Origin: Microbispora hainanensis
Lineage (GTDB): Bacteria; Actinomycetota; Actinomycetes; Streptosporangiales; Streptosporangiaceae
DNA: 64,000 bases
Assembly: GCF_036186745.1 (NCBI RefSeq)
Contig: NZ_CP108086.1
Span: forward strand, 8,680,001-8,744,000
Direction: 5' to 3'
Shown one piece after another: positions 14,436 to 24,178 of this stretch; positions within the stretch are counted from its first letter, which is position 1; the number at the start of each line of letters is the position of its first letter. A model generated the notes under the pieces. The model made no database searches, was not told the DNA's origin, and saw only the letters and a list, made by a program, of their open reading frames with translations. The position numbers and the translations under genes are program-made.

Positions 14436-17400
14436 TCACGGCAGCGGCGGCAGCTCCGGCGGAGCGGCCGGCGGCCTGTCCTCGAGCGCCGCCAGGGCCA
14501 GCTCCACCGCCCGCGCCAGCTGGGGATCCCGCCCGGCGACCAGGTCCTGCGGCGTCGCGACGACCTCGACGTCCGGGTCGACGCCGTGGTTCTCGACGCC
14601 CCACCCCTCGCCCTCCAGCCAGAACGAGTAGCGCGGCTGCGTGACGACGGTCCCGTCCACGAGCGAGTAGCGCGAGTCGATGCCGATCACGCCGCCCCAG
14701 GTCCGCGTGCCCACGAGCGGCCCGATGCCGCGGTTCTTGATCCCGGCGCTGACGATGTCGCCGTCCGATCCGGCGAACTCGTCGGTGACGGCCACGACGG
14801 GCCCGCGAGGCGCGTCCTCGGGGTAGCGCCCCGGCTCGTATCCCCGGCTGAGCTGCCACCCGGTCACCCGTCGCTGCAGCTTCTCCAGCACCAGCTCGGA
14901 GACATGACCGCCGCCGTTGTCGCGGATGTCCACGACAAGCGCGTCGCGGTCCATCTCGGCGCGCAGGTCCCGGTGGAACTGCGCCCAGCCGGTGGACATC
15001 ATGTCCGGCACGTGTAGGTAGCCGACCCGCCCGCCCGACGCCTCGCGCACGAACGCCCGCCGCCCGGCCACCCAGTCGTGGTAGCGCAGCCGCGTCTCGT
15101 CGGCGACCGGCCTGACGACGACCCTGCGGGTCTCGCCGCCGGAGCCGGGCCGTACGGTCAGCTCCACGGGCCGTCCCGCCATCCCGGACAGCAGCGCCAG
15201 CGGCCCGCGTACCGGGTCCACCGGGCGCCCGCCGACGGCGACGATCGCGTCGCCCTCGCGTACGGCGACGCCGGGCGCGAGCAGCGGCGAGCGGGCCTCG
15301 TGGTCGGAGGACTCCCCCGGCAGGATGCGGCGGATCCGCCACACCCCGCTCTCGTCCCGGGCGAGATCGGCGCCGAGGAGGCCCTGGCGGCGCCGTGGAT
15401 CGCGGCCCGCGCCGACGGGCCGCGCGTACGCGTGCGAGGTGGCCAGCTCGCCCTGGACCTCCCAGAGCAGGTCGATCAGCTCGGAGTAGGCGCCGATCCG
15501 CTCGACGAGGGGGGCGTAGCGGTCGAGCGTGCCCGCCCAGTCGACACCGTTCATGTCCTCCCGCCAGAAGTGGTCGCGCATGAGCCGCCCGGCCTCGTTG
15601 TAGGCCTGCCGCCACTCGGCGACCGGGTCGATGGTCACGGCCACGCGGTCCAGGTCGATGGTGACGACCTCGTCGTCCTCGCCGGTGGAGCGGGTCTGCA
15701 GGCCGTGTGCGCCGGTGGCCACCAGGCGCGTGCCGTCGCCGCTGACCTCGAAGGCCCCGAACTCCCCGTCCAGCTCGGTGACCTTGCGCTTGACCAGGTC
15801 GTAGCGTTCGAGGACCGGCTCGCCGGGCTCGGTGCCGTCGCCGAGCTCGCCGGTGAGCGGGTGACACAGCCACAGCAGGCCGCCCTTGGCGGCGCGCAGG
15901 TTGGAGTAGACGCCCGCGGGCACCGGCACGGGCACGATCCGGGCAGCCAGCCCGTCGGCGTCCACCTCGGTCACCCGCGGCGGGTCGGACTTGCCGTCGC
16001 TCTTCGCGTCCTGGGTGTTCTCGGAGGCCCGGGAGTCCGCGCCGGCGTCGTCCTCCCCGCCGAAGCCGCGGCCGGTCAGCGAGGGATCGAACGGCGAGGG
16101 CGTCGTGGCCTTGAGCGGCACGAGATAGGGCCGGCAACTGGCGGGAAAGGACAGGTCGAAGACGTGCCTGTCGTAGACCGGGTTGAACGTGCGGTCGGAC
16201 AGGAAGGCCAGGTGCTTGCCGTCCGTCGTGAAGGACGGGCTGTAGTCGTTGAAGCGCGGCGGGGTGACCTCGATCGTGGTGCTGCCGTCCACGCGGGCGA
16301 GCTTGAGGTGGTAGCGCCAGGGCTGGTAGGCATGCGCCCACGCGAGCCAGGCCGAGTCGGGCGAGAACGTGAGGTGCTGCACGTCGCCGTGGGTGGTGCG
16401 GTCGACCTCACGGACGTTCCCCGAGTCGAGGTCCACCACCAGCAGCCGCCCGTCGTGGGTGGCGACCGCCGCGTGCGTGCCGTCCGGCGCGGCGGCCAGG
16501 TCGAGCACCCGGCCGAGCTGCCCGGCGGCCAGGGTGCGGATCTCACCGCCCGGCGTGCCGATCTCCAGCGCGTCCTCGCCGGAGGCGTCCGACACCCAGA
16601 CGGCCCGGCCGGTCTGCGACTGCGGGGAGGAGCCGAGAGTCCGCGGCAGCCGCACCCGGACGCCGGGCTCGGCGCGCAGCGTGCCTGCGGGGCCGTCGCG
16701 GTGGGTCAGCCAGTGGGCGGTGCCGCGGATCTCGACCACGCTGGCCCGCCCGGTGCGGTCCGGGGCGAAACCGCCGACGTTGTTCGGCGCCGGCCGCCTG
16801 GCCCTGGCCGGGCGCGGCCCGCTCAGCGTGATGTCCAGCCTGCGCGGCTCGGCGTCGAGGCTGTCCAGCAGCCACAGGTCGCCGGCGAGGCTGTAGACGA
16901 CGCGGGAGCCGTCCGACGTGGCATGGCGCGCGTAGAAGCCGCGGTGCGTGGTGTGCTGCCGCAGGTCGGAGCCGTCGGGCAGGCAGGAGTAGAGGTTGCC
17001 GTCGCCGTCGGTGTCGGCGAGGAAGGCCAGGCGCTCGCCCACCCACATGACCGACCAGTGCTGCGCGGGATCGCCTTCGAACAGGCGGGTGAACTCGCCG
17101 TCGCCCGTCGCGTCCACCCAGATCTTGGCCGCCGTGCCGCCGCGGTATCGCTTCCACTGCGACGGCTCGCGCCAGATCGCCGACACGGTCGCCACCCTGG
17201 CGCCGCTCACCGCGGTCTCGCTGACCCTGCCGTACGGCAGGGCCGTCGCCGGGCCGCCGTCCAGCGGCACCGCGTGGGCCCACTGCCACGAGCGGGAGCC
17301 GTGACCCGCGGCGGTGACGGCCAGCACGTTCCCGTCCTCGGTCCAGCCGCGCACGCCCGTCATGGCGTCGCCCCAGTGGGTGAGCCGCGCGCCCTCGCCG

Positions 17401-17627
17401 CCCTCCAGGTCGGCGGCGAACACCTCGGGAGCGCCCTCAAGAGTGCTCGTCCAGGCGATGCGGGTGCCGTCAGGGGAGAACCGGGGATGCGAGACCTCGA
17501 CCCGATCGGCCGTGAACCGCCACGCCCTGCCGCCTCCCGCGGGCGCCAGCCAGACGTCGTCGTCCGCCACGAACGTGAGGAGGTCGCCGTTCAGATGGGG
17601 GTATCTCAGGTATGCGCCATTAGCCAC
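14436..17627 (-). CDS. tricorn-type S41 serine protease
   Basis: A 1063-residue tricorn protease homologue, a large cytoplasmic peptidase acting on peptides released by the proteasome or other proteases. The N-terminal about 650 residues form beta-propellers with repeated PD40/WD-like blades (for example HPRFSPDGTRIAWTS and HLTFSPDSAWLAWA). The C-terminal part has the C1 helical region (AGRLMRDHFWREDMNGVDW), a PDZ domain (GVAVREGDAIVAVGGRPVDP) and the S41 core with catalytic serine near residue 954 in DEFAGSDGDIVSAGIKNRG. Length matches the family (about 1,050-1,100). GTG 17627 follows AGGGTG. An acidic insert around 525-545 (EDDAGADSRASENTQDAKSD) separates the two propeller parts. Confidence 0.93.
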   Translation of the reverse strand: MANGAYLRYPHLNGDLLTFVADDDVWLAPAGGGRAWRFTADRVEVSHPRFSPDGTRIAWTSTLEGAPEVFAADLEGGEGARLTHWGDAMTGVRGWTEDGNVLAVTAAGHGSRSWQWAHAVPLDGGPATALPYGRVSETAVSGARVATVSAIWREPSQWKRYRGGTAAKIWVDATGDGEFTRLFEGDPAQHWSVMWVGERLAFLADTDGDGNLYSCLPDGSDLRQHTTHRGFYARHATSDGSRVVYSLAGDLWLLDSLDAEPRRLDITLSGPRPARARRPAPNNVGGFAPDRTGRASVVEIRGTAHWLTHRDGPAGTLRAEPGVRVRLPRTLGSSPQSQTGRAVWVSDASGEDALEIGTPGGEIRTLAAGQLGRVLDLAAAPDGTHAAVATHDGRLLVVDLDSGNVREVDRTTHGDVQHLTFSPDSAWLAWAHAYQPWRYHLKLARVDGSTTIEVTPPRFNDYSPSFTTDGKHLAFLSDRTFNPVYDRHVFDLSFPASCRPYLVPLKATTPSPFDPSLTGRGFGGEDDAGADSRASENTQDAKSDGKSDPPRVTEVDADGLAARIVPVPVPAGVYSNLRAAKGGLLWLCHPLTGELGDGTEPGEPVLERYDLVKRKVTELDGEFGAFEVSGDGTRLVATGAHGLQTRSTGEDDEVVTIDLDRVAVTIDPVAEWRQAYNEAGRLMRDHFWREDMNGVDWAGTLDRYAPLVERIGAYSELIDLLWEVQGELATSHAYARPVGAGRDPRRRQGLLGADLARDESGVWRIRRILPGESSDHEARSPLLAPGVAVREGDAIVAVGGRPVDPVRGPLALLSGMAGRPVELTVRPGSGGETRRVVVRPVADETRLRYHDWVAGRRAFVREASGGRVGYLHVPDMMSTGWAQFHRDLRAEMDRDALVVDIRDNGGGHVSELVLEKLQRRVTGWQLSRGYEPGRYPEDAPRGPVVAVTDEFAGSDGDIVSAGIKNRGIGPLVGTRTWGGVIGIDSRYSLVDGTVVTQPRYSFWLEGEGWGVENHGVDPDVEVVATPQDLVAGRDPQLARAVELALAALEDRPPAAPPELPPLP

Positions 17628-17652
17628 GTGCGCACCCTATTCCGAACGACGA

Positions 17653-17698
17653 CGGCTCCGCCGTACCGGGCAGGTTCGATCACGGTACGGCGGAGCCG
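17653..17698 (-). terminator. leuS terminator hairpin
   Basis: Perfect 16-bp stem CGGCTCCGCCGTACCG / CGGTACGGCGGAGCCG with a 14-nt loop, beginning 11 nt after the leuS stop and ahead of the tricorn gene on the same strand. Confidence 0.8.
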
Positions 17699-17708
17699 GG
17701 GTCACCCG

Positions 17709-20171
17709 TTACGGGACGACGTTGACGAGCTTGGGCGCCCGCACGATCACCTTGCGCGGCTCGCCGTCCAGGTAGGGGCGGACCTTGTCCGACGCCAGGG
17801 CCAGGGCCTGCAGGTCGGCCTCGGAGATGTCCGGGGAGACCTCCAGCCGGTCGCGGACCTTGCCCGCCACCTGCACCACCGCCGTGACCGACTCCTGGAC
17901 CAGCAGCGCCGGGTCGGCCTCGGGCCAGCCGGCCTTGGCGACCGACGGCGCGTGCCCGAGCCGCTCCCAGCCCTCCTCCGCGCAGTACGGCGCGACCAGC
18001 GACAGCATGATCGCCAGGGTCTCGGCGGCCTCGCGGACGGCCGGGTCGGCCGCGCCGGGCCCGGAGTCGATCGCCCGGCGGGTGGCCGTGGTCAGCTCCA
18101 TCATGCGGGCCACCGCGACGTTGAACCGGTAGCTCTCGACGAGCTTGGTCACCTCGTCGATGGTCCGGTGGGTCACCTTGCGCAGCTCGACGTCGCCGGT
18201 GGAGAAGTCCACGCCGGGCGCGCTGGCGGCACCGGCCTCGGCCATCACGCGGAACGCGCGGGCGAGGAACTTCTGCGACGCGGCCGGCGAGACGTCGGCC
18301 CAGTCGATGTCGTCCTCCGGCGGCCCGGCGAAGATCATCGTCAGCCGGACGGCGTCCACGCCGTACGTGTCGATCTGCTCGCCGAGGTCCACGCCGTTGC
18401 CCAGCGACTTCGACATCGCCTTGCCCCGGTTGATGACCTGGCCCTGGTTGAGCAGGCGCTCGAAGGGCTCGGTGAAGTCGACCAGGCCCATGTCGTGCAG
18501 GACCTTGGTGAAGAACCGCGCGTACAGCAGGTGGAGCACGGCGTGCTCGACGCCACCCACGTACTGGTCGATCGGCCCCCACTTGCGGACCTTCTCGACG
18601 TCGAACGGCCCGTCCTCGTAGTGCGGGTCGCAGTAACGCAGGTAGTACCACGACGAGTCGACGAAGGTGTCCATCGTGTCGGTGTCCCGCTGGGCGGGGC
18701 CGCCGCACTTGGGGCACGCGACGTTGACCCACTCGGTGGCCGCGGCCAGCGGCGAGACGCCCTTCGGCTGCAGGGCCGCGCCGCGCAGGTCGGGCAGCGT
18801 GACCGGGAGCTGCTCGTCCGGCACCGGGACCTCGCCGCAGTCCGGGCAGTGGATGATCGGGATCGGCGTGCCCCAGAACCGCTGCCGCGACAGCAGCCAG
18901 TCGCGCAGGCGGTAGTTCACCGCGGCCCTGCCGGTGCCGCGCTCCTCCAGGACCTCGATGATCTTCTTGATCGCCTCGGTCTTCGTCAGCCCGTCCAGCG
19001 GGCCGGAGTTGACCAGCGTGCCCTCGCCGGGCGTGGCGATGCCGGTCTCGCCCGGATCGGCGAGGCCGGTGTGCACGACGACCTTGACCGGCAGGCCGAA
19101 CTTCCGCGCGAAGTCGAGGTCGCGCTGGTCGTGCGCCGGCACCGCCATGATCGCGCCGTGGCCGTAGTCGGACAGCACGTAGTCGGCCGCCCAGACCGGG
19201 ATGCGCTCCCCGTTGACCGGGTTGATCGCGTACGTGCCCAGGAAGACGCCGGTCTTCTCCTTCTCCGTGGACAGCCGCTCGATGTCGGAGAGCTTGGCGA
19301 CCTCGGCGCGGTAGGCGGCCAGCGCCTCCGCCTGCTCGGGGGCGCAGATCTCCTCCGCCAGCGGGGCGTCCGCGGCCACGACGAAGAACGTCGCGCCGTA
19401 CAGCGTGTCGGGGCGCGTGGTGTAGACGGTGACCGGCTCGTCGCGGCCCTCGATGCGGAACTGGACGTCGGCGCCGGTGGAGCGGCCGATCCAGTTGCGC
19501 TGCATGGTGAGGATGCGCTCGGGCCAGCCGCCCTCGATCTGCGCCATGTCGTCGAGCAGCCGGTCGGCGTAGTCAGTGATCTTGAAGTACCACTGCGTCA
19601 GCTCGCGGCGGATCACGTCGGCACCGCAGCGCTCGCACTTGCCCGCCACGACCTGCTCGTTGGCGAGCACGGTCTGGTCCTGCGGGCACCAGTTGACCAG
19701 GCCGCCCTTGCGGTAGGCCAGGCCCCGCTCGTAGAAGCGGGTGAACAGCCACTGGTTCCAGCGGTAGTACTCCGCGTCGCTGGTGTGCAGGCGTCGCGAC
19801 CAGTCGAAGGAGATGGCGTAGCGCTTGAACGAGTTCGCCTGCGTCTCGATGTTCTTGTACGTCCACTCGGCGGGGTGGGCGTTGCGCTTGATGGCCGCGT
19901 TCTCGGCGGGCAGGCCGAAGGAGTCCCACCCGATCGGATGCAGGACGTTGTAGCCCTTCTGGAACCAGTAGCGCGCGACGACGTCGCCGATCGCGAAGAC
20001 CTCGCCGTGCCCCATGTGGAGGTCGCCGGAGGGGTAGGGGAACATGTCGAGCATGTACTTGCGCGGCCTGGTGTCCGCGAGGTCCTCGACCGCCGCGAAG
20101 GGGTTCAGCTCCTCCCACCGCGGCAGCCACTTGGCCTGCAGCGCCTCCGGGTCGTACACCGGCTCGTCCAC
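17709..20171 (-). CDS. leuS: leucyl-tRNA synthetase
   Basis: An 820-residue class I aminoacyl-tRNA synthetase charging tRNA-Leu. Visible elements are FPYPSGDLHMGHGEV with the HIGH motif as HMGH (residues 52-55), the editing (CP1) domain containing VYTTRPDTLYGATF and the conserved WAADYVLSDYGHGAIMAVPAHDQRD, a zinc-binding segment WCPQDQTVLANEQV plus GKCERCG, and KAMSKSLGN (KMSKS loop). GTG 20171 is preferred because GAGGAG lies 5 nt upstream; GTG 20177 and a longer frame are alternatives. It is close in length to the 860-residue E. coli enzyme rather than the roughly 960-residue Streptomyces form. No T-box motif is seen in the leader. Confidence 0.97.
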   Translation of the reverse strand: MDEPVYDPEALQAKWLPRWEELNPFAAVEDLADTRPRKYMLDMFPYPSGDLHMGHGEVFAIGDVVARYWFQKGYNVLHPIGWDSFGLPAENAAIKRNAHPAEWTYKNIETQANSFKRYAISFDWSRRLHTSDAEYYRWNQWLFTRFYERGLAYRKGGLVNWCPQDQTVLANEQVVAGKCERCGADVIRRELTQWYFKITDYADRLLDDMAQIEGGWPERILTMQRNWIGRSTGADVQFRIEGRDEPVTVYTTRPDTLYGATFFVVAADAPLAEEICAPEQAEALAAYRAEVAKLSDIERLSTEKEKTGVFLGTYAINPVNGERIPVWAADYVLSDYGHGAIMAVPAHDQRDLDFARKFGLPVKVVVHTGLADPGETGIATPGEGTLVNSGPLDGLTKTEAIKKIIEVLEERGTGRAAVNYRLRDWLLSRQRFWGTPIPIIHCPDCGEVPVPDEQLPVTLPDLRGAALQPKGVSPLAAATEWVNVACPKCGGPAQRDTDTMDTFVDSSWYYLRYCDPHYEDGPFDVEKVRKWGPIDQYVGGVEHAVLHLLYARFFTKVLHDMGLVDFTEPFERLLNQGQVINRGKAMSKSLGNGVDLGEQIDTYGVDAVRLTMIFAGPPEDDIDWADVSPAASQKFLARAFRVMAEAGAASAPGVDFSTGDVELRKVTHRTIDEVTKLVESYRFNVAVARMMELTTATRRAIDSGPGAADPAVREAAETLAIMLSLVAPYCAEEGWERLGHAPSVAKAGWPEADPALLVQESVTAVVQVAGKVRDRLEVSPDISEADLQALALASDKVRPYLDGEPRKVIVRAPKLVNVVP

Positions 20172-20409
20172 TTCCACTCCTCGCCAGGCGGCTGGAATCA
20201 CACACAGATGATGGCGTCCGCCGGGGGCAGGTCCCTGCGTCACAGTCGAGGCAGCCCCGTCTCCGCGCTCTCGCGCTCCGAGGCGGCTGCCCGCTCAGCG
20301 GGGTGGCGGCACGCATGTCAAGCGTAGCGCAGACCACAACCGGGTCGCCGATCGATCTTGCGGGCTGACCTCGCGTGTCAGAGCGCGATACACGATGGTG
20401 ATAGTTCCG

Positions 20410-20447
20410 TTGTGGGCTCTTATGTCCATTCCCCTACTGTGCTTCTG
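20410..20447 (+). promoter_or_regulatory. probable promoter giving a leaderless transcript
   Basis: A -35-like TTGTGG (20410-20415) and -10 TACTGT (20435-20440) are spaced by 19 nt. The GTG start of the next gene lies 6 nt after the -10, so transcription would begin at or next to the start codon. No ribosome-binding site is present, which fits. Confidence 0.5.
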
Positions 20448-22243
20448 TGGCCAACTCATTTCCGCCCGCGGATTTGCCGATGCAGGACCCGCCCACCGAC
20501 CCCACAGGTGAGCAGTTCCGAGAGGCATTCCGCGGTTTCGCTGCGGCAGCCCCCGGCTCGCATGAGATCATGCCAGGCACCCCCAATTCGGGCATGATCT
20601 CGGGAGGTACCGTGCCCACGGACCGCAGCGAACACCAGCGGGAGCCGTCGTGGCCGGAGATCCCGCCTGCCTGGCCCGAGGCGCCACCTCCGTCCTCGTC
20701 ATCCTTCACCCCGACCGTCAGGTCGTTCGTCGAGGGGACGCCGGGGACGCCCCAGCAGTCCGCGGACGCGACCGCGACCATGGCGGGGGGCCCGCTTCCG
20801 GGCGCGGCTCCGGAGCGGTCCTACCCCGCCTTCACCCGGGACGGCTACAGCGGCTCGGGGGGCGCCGGAGGCACGGAGAACTTCCGCGGCGGGGAGAACT
20901 TCGGCCGTACGGAGAGATTCGGCGGCGCTGAAGGCTTCGGTGGCGCGGAGAGATTCGGGAGCGCGGAGAGATTCGGGGGCCCCTCGCCGGCGTACGGCAC
21001 ACAGGGCCCCGCGGGTCCCGCGGGGCCCGCGGGGCATGGTCAGGGCCAGGGGTCGGGGCAGCCCGGCCCGTACGGAGGTCAGTTCTCCGGCGGCGCCATG
21101 CCGGGAAGTGCGATGCCGGGGAGTGCGATGCCCGGCGGCCAGATGCCCGGTGGTGCGATGCCCGGTGGCGCGATGCCCGAAGGCCCGGCCCACGGCGCGA
21201 CGCCAGGCGCCCAGATGCCCGGTGGTGCGATGCCCGGGAGCCCTGACCACTCCCGGCCGTCCGCGCCGTTCACCCCGTCGGTCCGCTCGTACGCCGAGTC
21301 CGCCCCGGCTGCTCCGCACGCCTCCGCCGCCCCGCCGCACGCCTCCGGCGCGCCGCAGGCCCCGCCCCAGCCGGAGGATCCGTACCGGCCGTTCGTGACG
21401 GCGGGACAGATCAGCGGGCCCAAGACCCCTCCCGCGCACCGGCAGCAGGAACTGTGGAACACGGTGTTCGGGGAGAACTACCAGGCCATCGACGAGTACG
21501 AGGACGACGAGGACGGCCGGCCGGTCTGGCTCTACGCGCTGGTGGCCTCGGTCGTCGCCGCGCTCGTCGGGGTGCTCGTGTGGGCGTTCGCCGCCGGGCC
21601 GCTCAGCTCCGGCGACGCGGCCGAGGCTTCGACGTCGGCGAAGCCGACCCCCGCCAAGACCGCCACCACGACCAAGCCGCAGACGCAGACCGCGTCACGG
21701 CTGCCCGTCTACAAGGGCACCGCCTCCCCGGTGAACGGTGTGCTCACCGACACCGCCGGCCGCGTCACGCTGCCCAAGCTCGGCGGCCCCTGGCAGGCGG
21801 ACGCCGACCCGGCGCAGGTCAAGGCGACGTACGGCTTCACCACCAGGCAGTACGTGCCGGCCGGCATGACGACCAAGGGCAAGCGCGAGTTCGCCGTGGT
21901 CATGTCGGGCACGCTGGCGCAGTCGCTGGCCGCGAAGTACACCACGCCCGACAATCTGGGCCCGGTGATCAACGCGGTGATGTACCGGGCACGGCAGACC
22001 CAGTTCCCCAAGGACAACAAGATCGCCAAGGTGGCCCAGCAGCGCCTGGCGCGCAACAACCTCACCGGGCTCGCGGCGGCCTACAAGGTGACCGCCGACG
22101 GCGCGACCACCACGGTCGTCGTCGCGGCCGTGAACACCGGCGCCGACCTTCCCACGATCGTCTACATGGCCGTGCCGGAGCTCAAGAACGACCTGCTCCC
22201 CGACATCAACACGGTCTTCCGGTCGATCAAGCCCCTCGGCTGA
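20447..22243 (+). CDS. large Pro/Gly-rich single-pass membrane protein
   Basis: A 598-residue protein of unknown function. Residues 1 to about 340 are low-complexity and presumably disordered, with tandem ENFGR/ERFGG units (about 143-175) and many AMPGG-type pentapeptides (about 220-270). One transmembrane helix follows near 365-388 (LYALVASVVAALVGVLVWAFAA), preceded by an acidic DEYEDDEDGR stretch, so the N terminus is probably cytoplasmic and the C terminus outside. The extracytoplasmic C-terminal domain (about 430-598) ends PTIVYMAVPELKNDLLPDIN and SIKPLG. The same ending pattern occurs in the membrane protein at 49415-50467. GTG 20447 looks leaderless. No enzyme motif is recognised. Confidence 0.75.
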   Translation: MANSFPPADLPMQDPPTDPTGEQFREAFRGFAAAAPGSHEIMPGTPNSGMISGGTVPTDRSEHQREPSWPEIPPAWPEAPPPSSSSFTPTVRSFVEGTPGTPQQSADATATMAGGPLPGAAPERSYPAFTRDGYSGSGGAGGTENFRGGENFGRTERFGGAEGFGGAERFGSAERFGGPSPAYGTQGPAGPAGPAGHGQGQGSGQPGPYGGQFSGGAMPGSAMPGSAMPGGQMPGGAMPGGAMPEGPAHGATPGAQMPGGAMPGSPDHSRPSAPFTPSVRSYAESAPAAPHASAAPPHASGAPQAPPQPEDPYRPFVTAGQISGPKTPPAHRQQELWNTVFGENYQAIDEYEDDEDGRPVWLYALVASVVAALVGVLVWAFAAGPLSSGDAAEASTSAKPTPAKTATTTKPQTQTASRLPVYKGTASPVNGVLTDTAGRVTLPKLGGPWQADADPAQVKATYGFTTRQYVPAGMTTKGKREFAVVMSGTLAQSLAAKYTTPDNLGPVINAVMYRARQTQFPKDNKIAKVAQQRLARNNLTGLAAAYKVTADGATTTVVVAAVNTGADLPTIVYMAVPELKNDLLPDINTVFRSIKPLG

Positions 22244-22246
22244 CCG

Positions 22247-22271
22247 CCGGCCGGGCCCGGAGCCCGGCCGG
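22247..22271. terminator. bidirectional terminator hairpin
   Basis: Perfect 10-bp stem CCGGCCGGGC / GCCCGGCCGG with a 5-nt loop. It fills the 28 bp between the convergent stops of the membrane protein and the P450. Confidence 0.65.
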
Positions 22272-23546
22272 TCAGAACTCGCAGGGCATGTGCTTGATGC
22301 CGTTGATGAAGCTGGACAGCAGACGCTCCGGTGCGCCCGCCTCGATCTGCGGGACCCGCCGCAGCAGCTCGCGGAACATCGCGGTGATCTCGCGGCGGGC
22401 CAGGTGCGCGCCGAGGCAGAAGTGGGGGCCCGGGCCGCCGAATCCGACGTGCGGGTTCGGGTCGCGCAGGATGTCGAAGCGCAGCGGGTCGTCGAACACC
22501 CGCTCGTCGCGGTTGGCCGCCCAGTAGTACAGCAGGACCTTCTCGCCCTTGCGGTAGAGGTTGCCGTTCATCTCGTGGTCGCGGGTGACCTTGCGGCGCA
22601 TGTAGTTGACCGGCGCGGCCAGCCGGACGATCTCCTCGATCGCGCGCGGCGCCCGGCCCTCGAAGTCCTCCAGCCACAGCCGGCGCTGGTCCGGGTTGAG
22701 CGTGAGCAGCCGCATGCCGTGCGAGATGGCGTTGCGCGTGGTCTCGTTGCCGGCCACGACGAGCAGGATGAAGAACGAGCCGAGCTCCTGGGCGGTCAGC
22801 CGCTCCCCGTCGATGTTGGCGTTGACGAGGGACGAGGTGAGATCGTCGGTGGGGGTCTCCATCCGCAGCGCGGCCAGGTCCTGCACGAGCTGCTGCAGCT
22901 CCATCCCCGCGGTGAGCAGCGCGTGGGCGATGTCCTCGCGCTTGCTGACATATTCGGGGTCGGTGGCGCCGAGGACGATGTTCGAGCGGTCGAAGACGAA
23001 CTGATAGTCCTTCTCCGGGATGCCCATCATGTCGCAGATGATCTTCAGGGGCAGCTTGGCGGCCACCTCGGTGACGAAGTCACAGCCGGGGCCGGTCTCC
23101 AGCAGCTCGTCCACGATGCGCGAGGCGGCGGCGTCCACGTCGGACTCGAACTGCTTGATCATCCTCGGCGTGAAGGCGCGCGAGACGATCCGCCGCAGGC
23201 GCGCGTGCCGCGGGTCGTCCATGTTGATCATCGAGCCGAAGTATTCGGCGAACTCCCCCGGCAGGTCGGGGATGTTGGTGGCCCCGCCGTCGCCCGAGCA
23301 GAAGACCTCGGGGTTGCGGCTGGCCTCCAGGATGTCGGCGTGCCTGACGAGCGCGTGGTAACCCGGCCCGGTGATGCCGCCCAGGCTGAACTCGGGCTCG
23401 GGGAAGAAGGCCGGCTTGTCCAGGTCGCGCAGCAGCCGGAACGCGTGCTCCCGCTCCTCGTCCGGGCGGCCCCAGAAGTCCCAGTCGTTCAGGTCGATGT
23501 CCGCCGCCGAGGTGATGGGCGTACGCTCCGTGGGCTGTGTCGTCAT
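22272..23546 (-). CDS. cytochrome P450 (CYP124/125/142-like)
   Basis: A 424-residue soluble bacterial P450. The I-helix oxygen-activation motif is AGNETTRN, the ExxR region is AIEEIVRLAAPVNYMRRKV and the haem loop is FGGPGPHFCLGAHLARRE with the axial Cys. The segments MINMDDPRHARLRRIVSRAF and ICDMMGIPEKD resemble the mycobacterial CYP124/125/142 group, which hydroxylates the side-chain end of steroids or methyl-branched lipids. The substrate here is inferred from neighbours (acyl-CoA ligase, racemase-like CoA transferase). It needs a ferredoxin partner that is not encoded nearby. A palindrome sits 24 nt upstream of the start. A second P450 of the same type lies at 24179-25447. Confidence 0.92.
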   Translation of the reverse strand: MTTQPTERTPITSAADIDLNDWDFWGRPDEEREHAFRLLRDLDKPAFFPEPEFSLGGITGPGYHALVRHADILEASRNPEVFCSGDGGATNIPDLPGEFAEYFGSMINMDDPRHARLRRIVSRAFTPRMIKQFESDVDAAASRIVDELLETGPGCDFVTEVAAKLPLKIICDMMGIPEKDYQFVFDRSNIVLGATDPEYVSKREDIAHALLTAGMELQQLVQDLAALRMETPTDDLTSSLVNANIDGERLTAQELGSFFILLVVAGNETTRNAISHGMRLLTLNPDQRRLWLEDFEGRAPRAIEEIVRLAAPVNYMRRKVTRDHEMNGNLYRKGEKVLLYYWAANRDERVFDDPLRFDILRDPNPHVGFGGPGPHFCLGAHLARREITAMFRELLRRVPQIEAGAPERLLSSFINGIKHMPCEF

Positions 23547-23569
23547 GGTGGGGGCCGACCCTTCCGAGT

Positions 23570-23596
23570 GACTAGAACCACATTCGGTTTCTAGTC
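23570..23596. promoter_or_regulatory. candidate operator upstream of P450
   Basis: Inverted repeat GACTAGAA-11 nt-TTCTAGTC, perfect over 8-bp arms. The TAGAA/TTCTA half-sites resemble those of KstR-type TetR operators, but the spacing is longer. It lies 24-50 nt upstream of the P450 ATG. Assignment to a regulator is open. Confidence 0.5.
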
Positions 23597-23749
23597 TGCC
23601 ACACCGGACCGTTCACCCGCAGCGGCTCAGACGCCCATGCGCCGGCGGGGGGAGGACGGACGGGGCCGGACGGACGGGGAGCGCAGGATTTCGGACCTGT
23701 TCTCGTCCCGCTCCTTGGCGCGTCGCCGGGGCGCCCGGACAGTTGGGCC

Positions 23750-24169
23750 ATGACTGACACGACGCCTGAAGGACACACCGGCAACCGGAGCGGCATCCGG
23801 CGCTGGGGACGTTTCGCCCTCCACTACGTCGAGATGATCATCGCGATGTTCGCCGGGATGTTCGCGCTCGGCCTGCTGTGGTCCGCCCTGGGGTTCGACC
23901 CCTCGTACGACAGTGATCCCGAGCCGGCCTACCTGCTGATGGCGTTCGACATGTCGGCCGGCATGGCGGCGTGGATGCGGGTGCGCGGGCACTCCTGGGC
24001 TCCGACCCTGGAGATGTGCGCCGCGATGTTCGTCCCGGTCGTGCCGCTCTTCCCGCTCCTGTGGCTGGGCATGATCGACGGCATGGCCGTGATGGTCGCC
24101 GCCCACGTCCTGATGTTCCCGCTGATGCTGGCGGCCATGTTCCGGCGCCTCGACGAGTACGCCCACTGA
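23750..24169 (+). CDS. small multi-pass membrane protein of unknown function
   Basis: A 139-residue protein with four hydrophobic segments: YVEMIIAMFAGMFALGLLWS, the moderately hydrophobic AYLLMAFDMSAGMAAWM, MCAAMFVPVVPLFPLLWLGM and MAVMVAAHVLMFPLMLAAMF. It is unusually rich in methionine (about one residue in eight) and has single His and Cys residues near helices. No catalytic motif is recognised. It lies between the two P450 genes on the opposite strand and ends 9 nt from the second P450 stop. The start ATG 23750 has only a weak TTGGGC upstream. It was retained because of codon pattern and the coherent membrane topology. Confidence 0.65.
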   Translation: MTDTTPEGHTGNRSGIRRWGRFALHYVEMIIAMFAGMFALGLLWSALGFDPSYDSDPEPAYLLMAFDMSAGMAAWMRVRGHSWAPTLEMCAAMFVPVVPLFPLLWLGMIDGMAVMVAAHVLMFPLMLAAMFRRLDEYAH

Positions 24170-24178
24170 GGCCGGCGT

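Noticed and set aside
20172..20294. T-box riboswitch ahead of leuS
   Set aside because: The conserved T-box bulge motif is absent and the leader is short.
15078..20327. 1749-residue plus-strand frame spanning the tricorn and leuS genes
   Set aside because: It crosses two well-identified minus-strand genes and a terminator. Its composition is that of an antisense frame.
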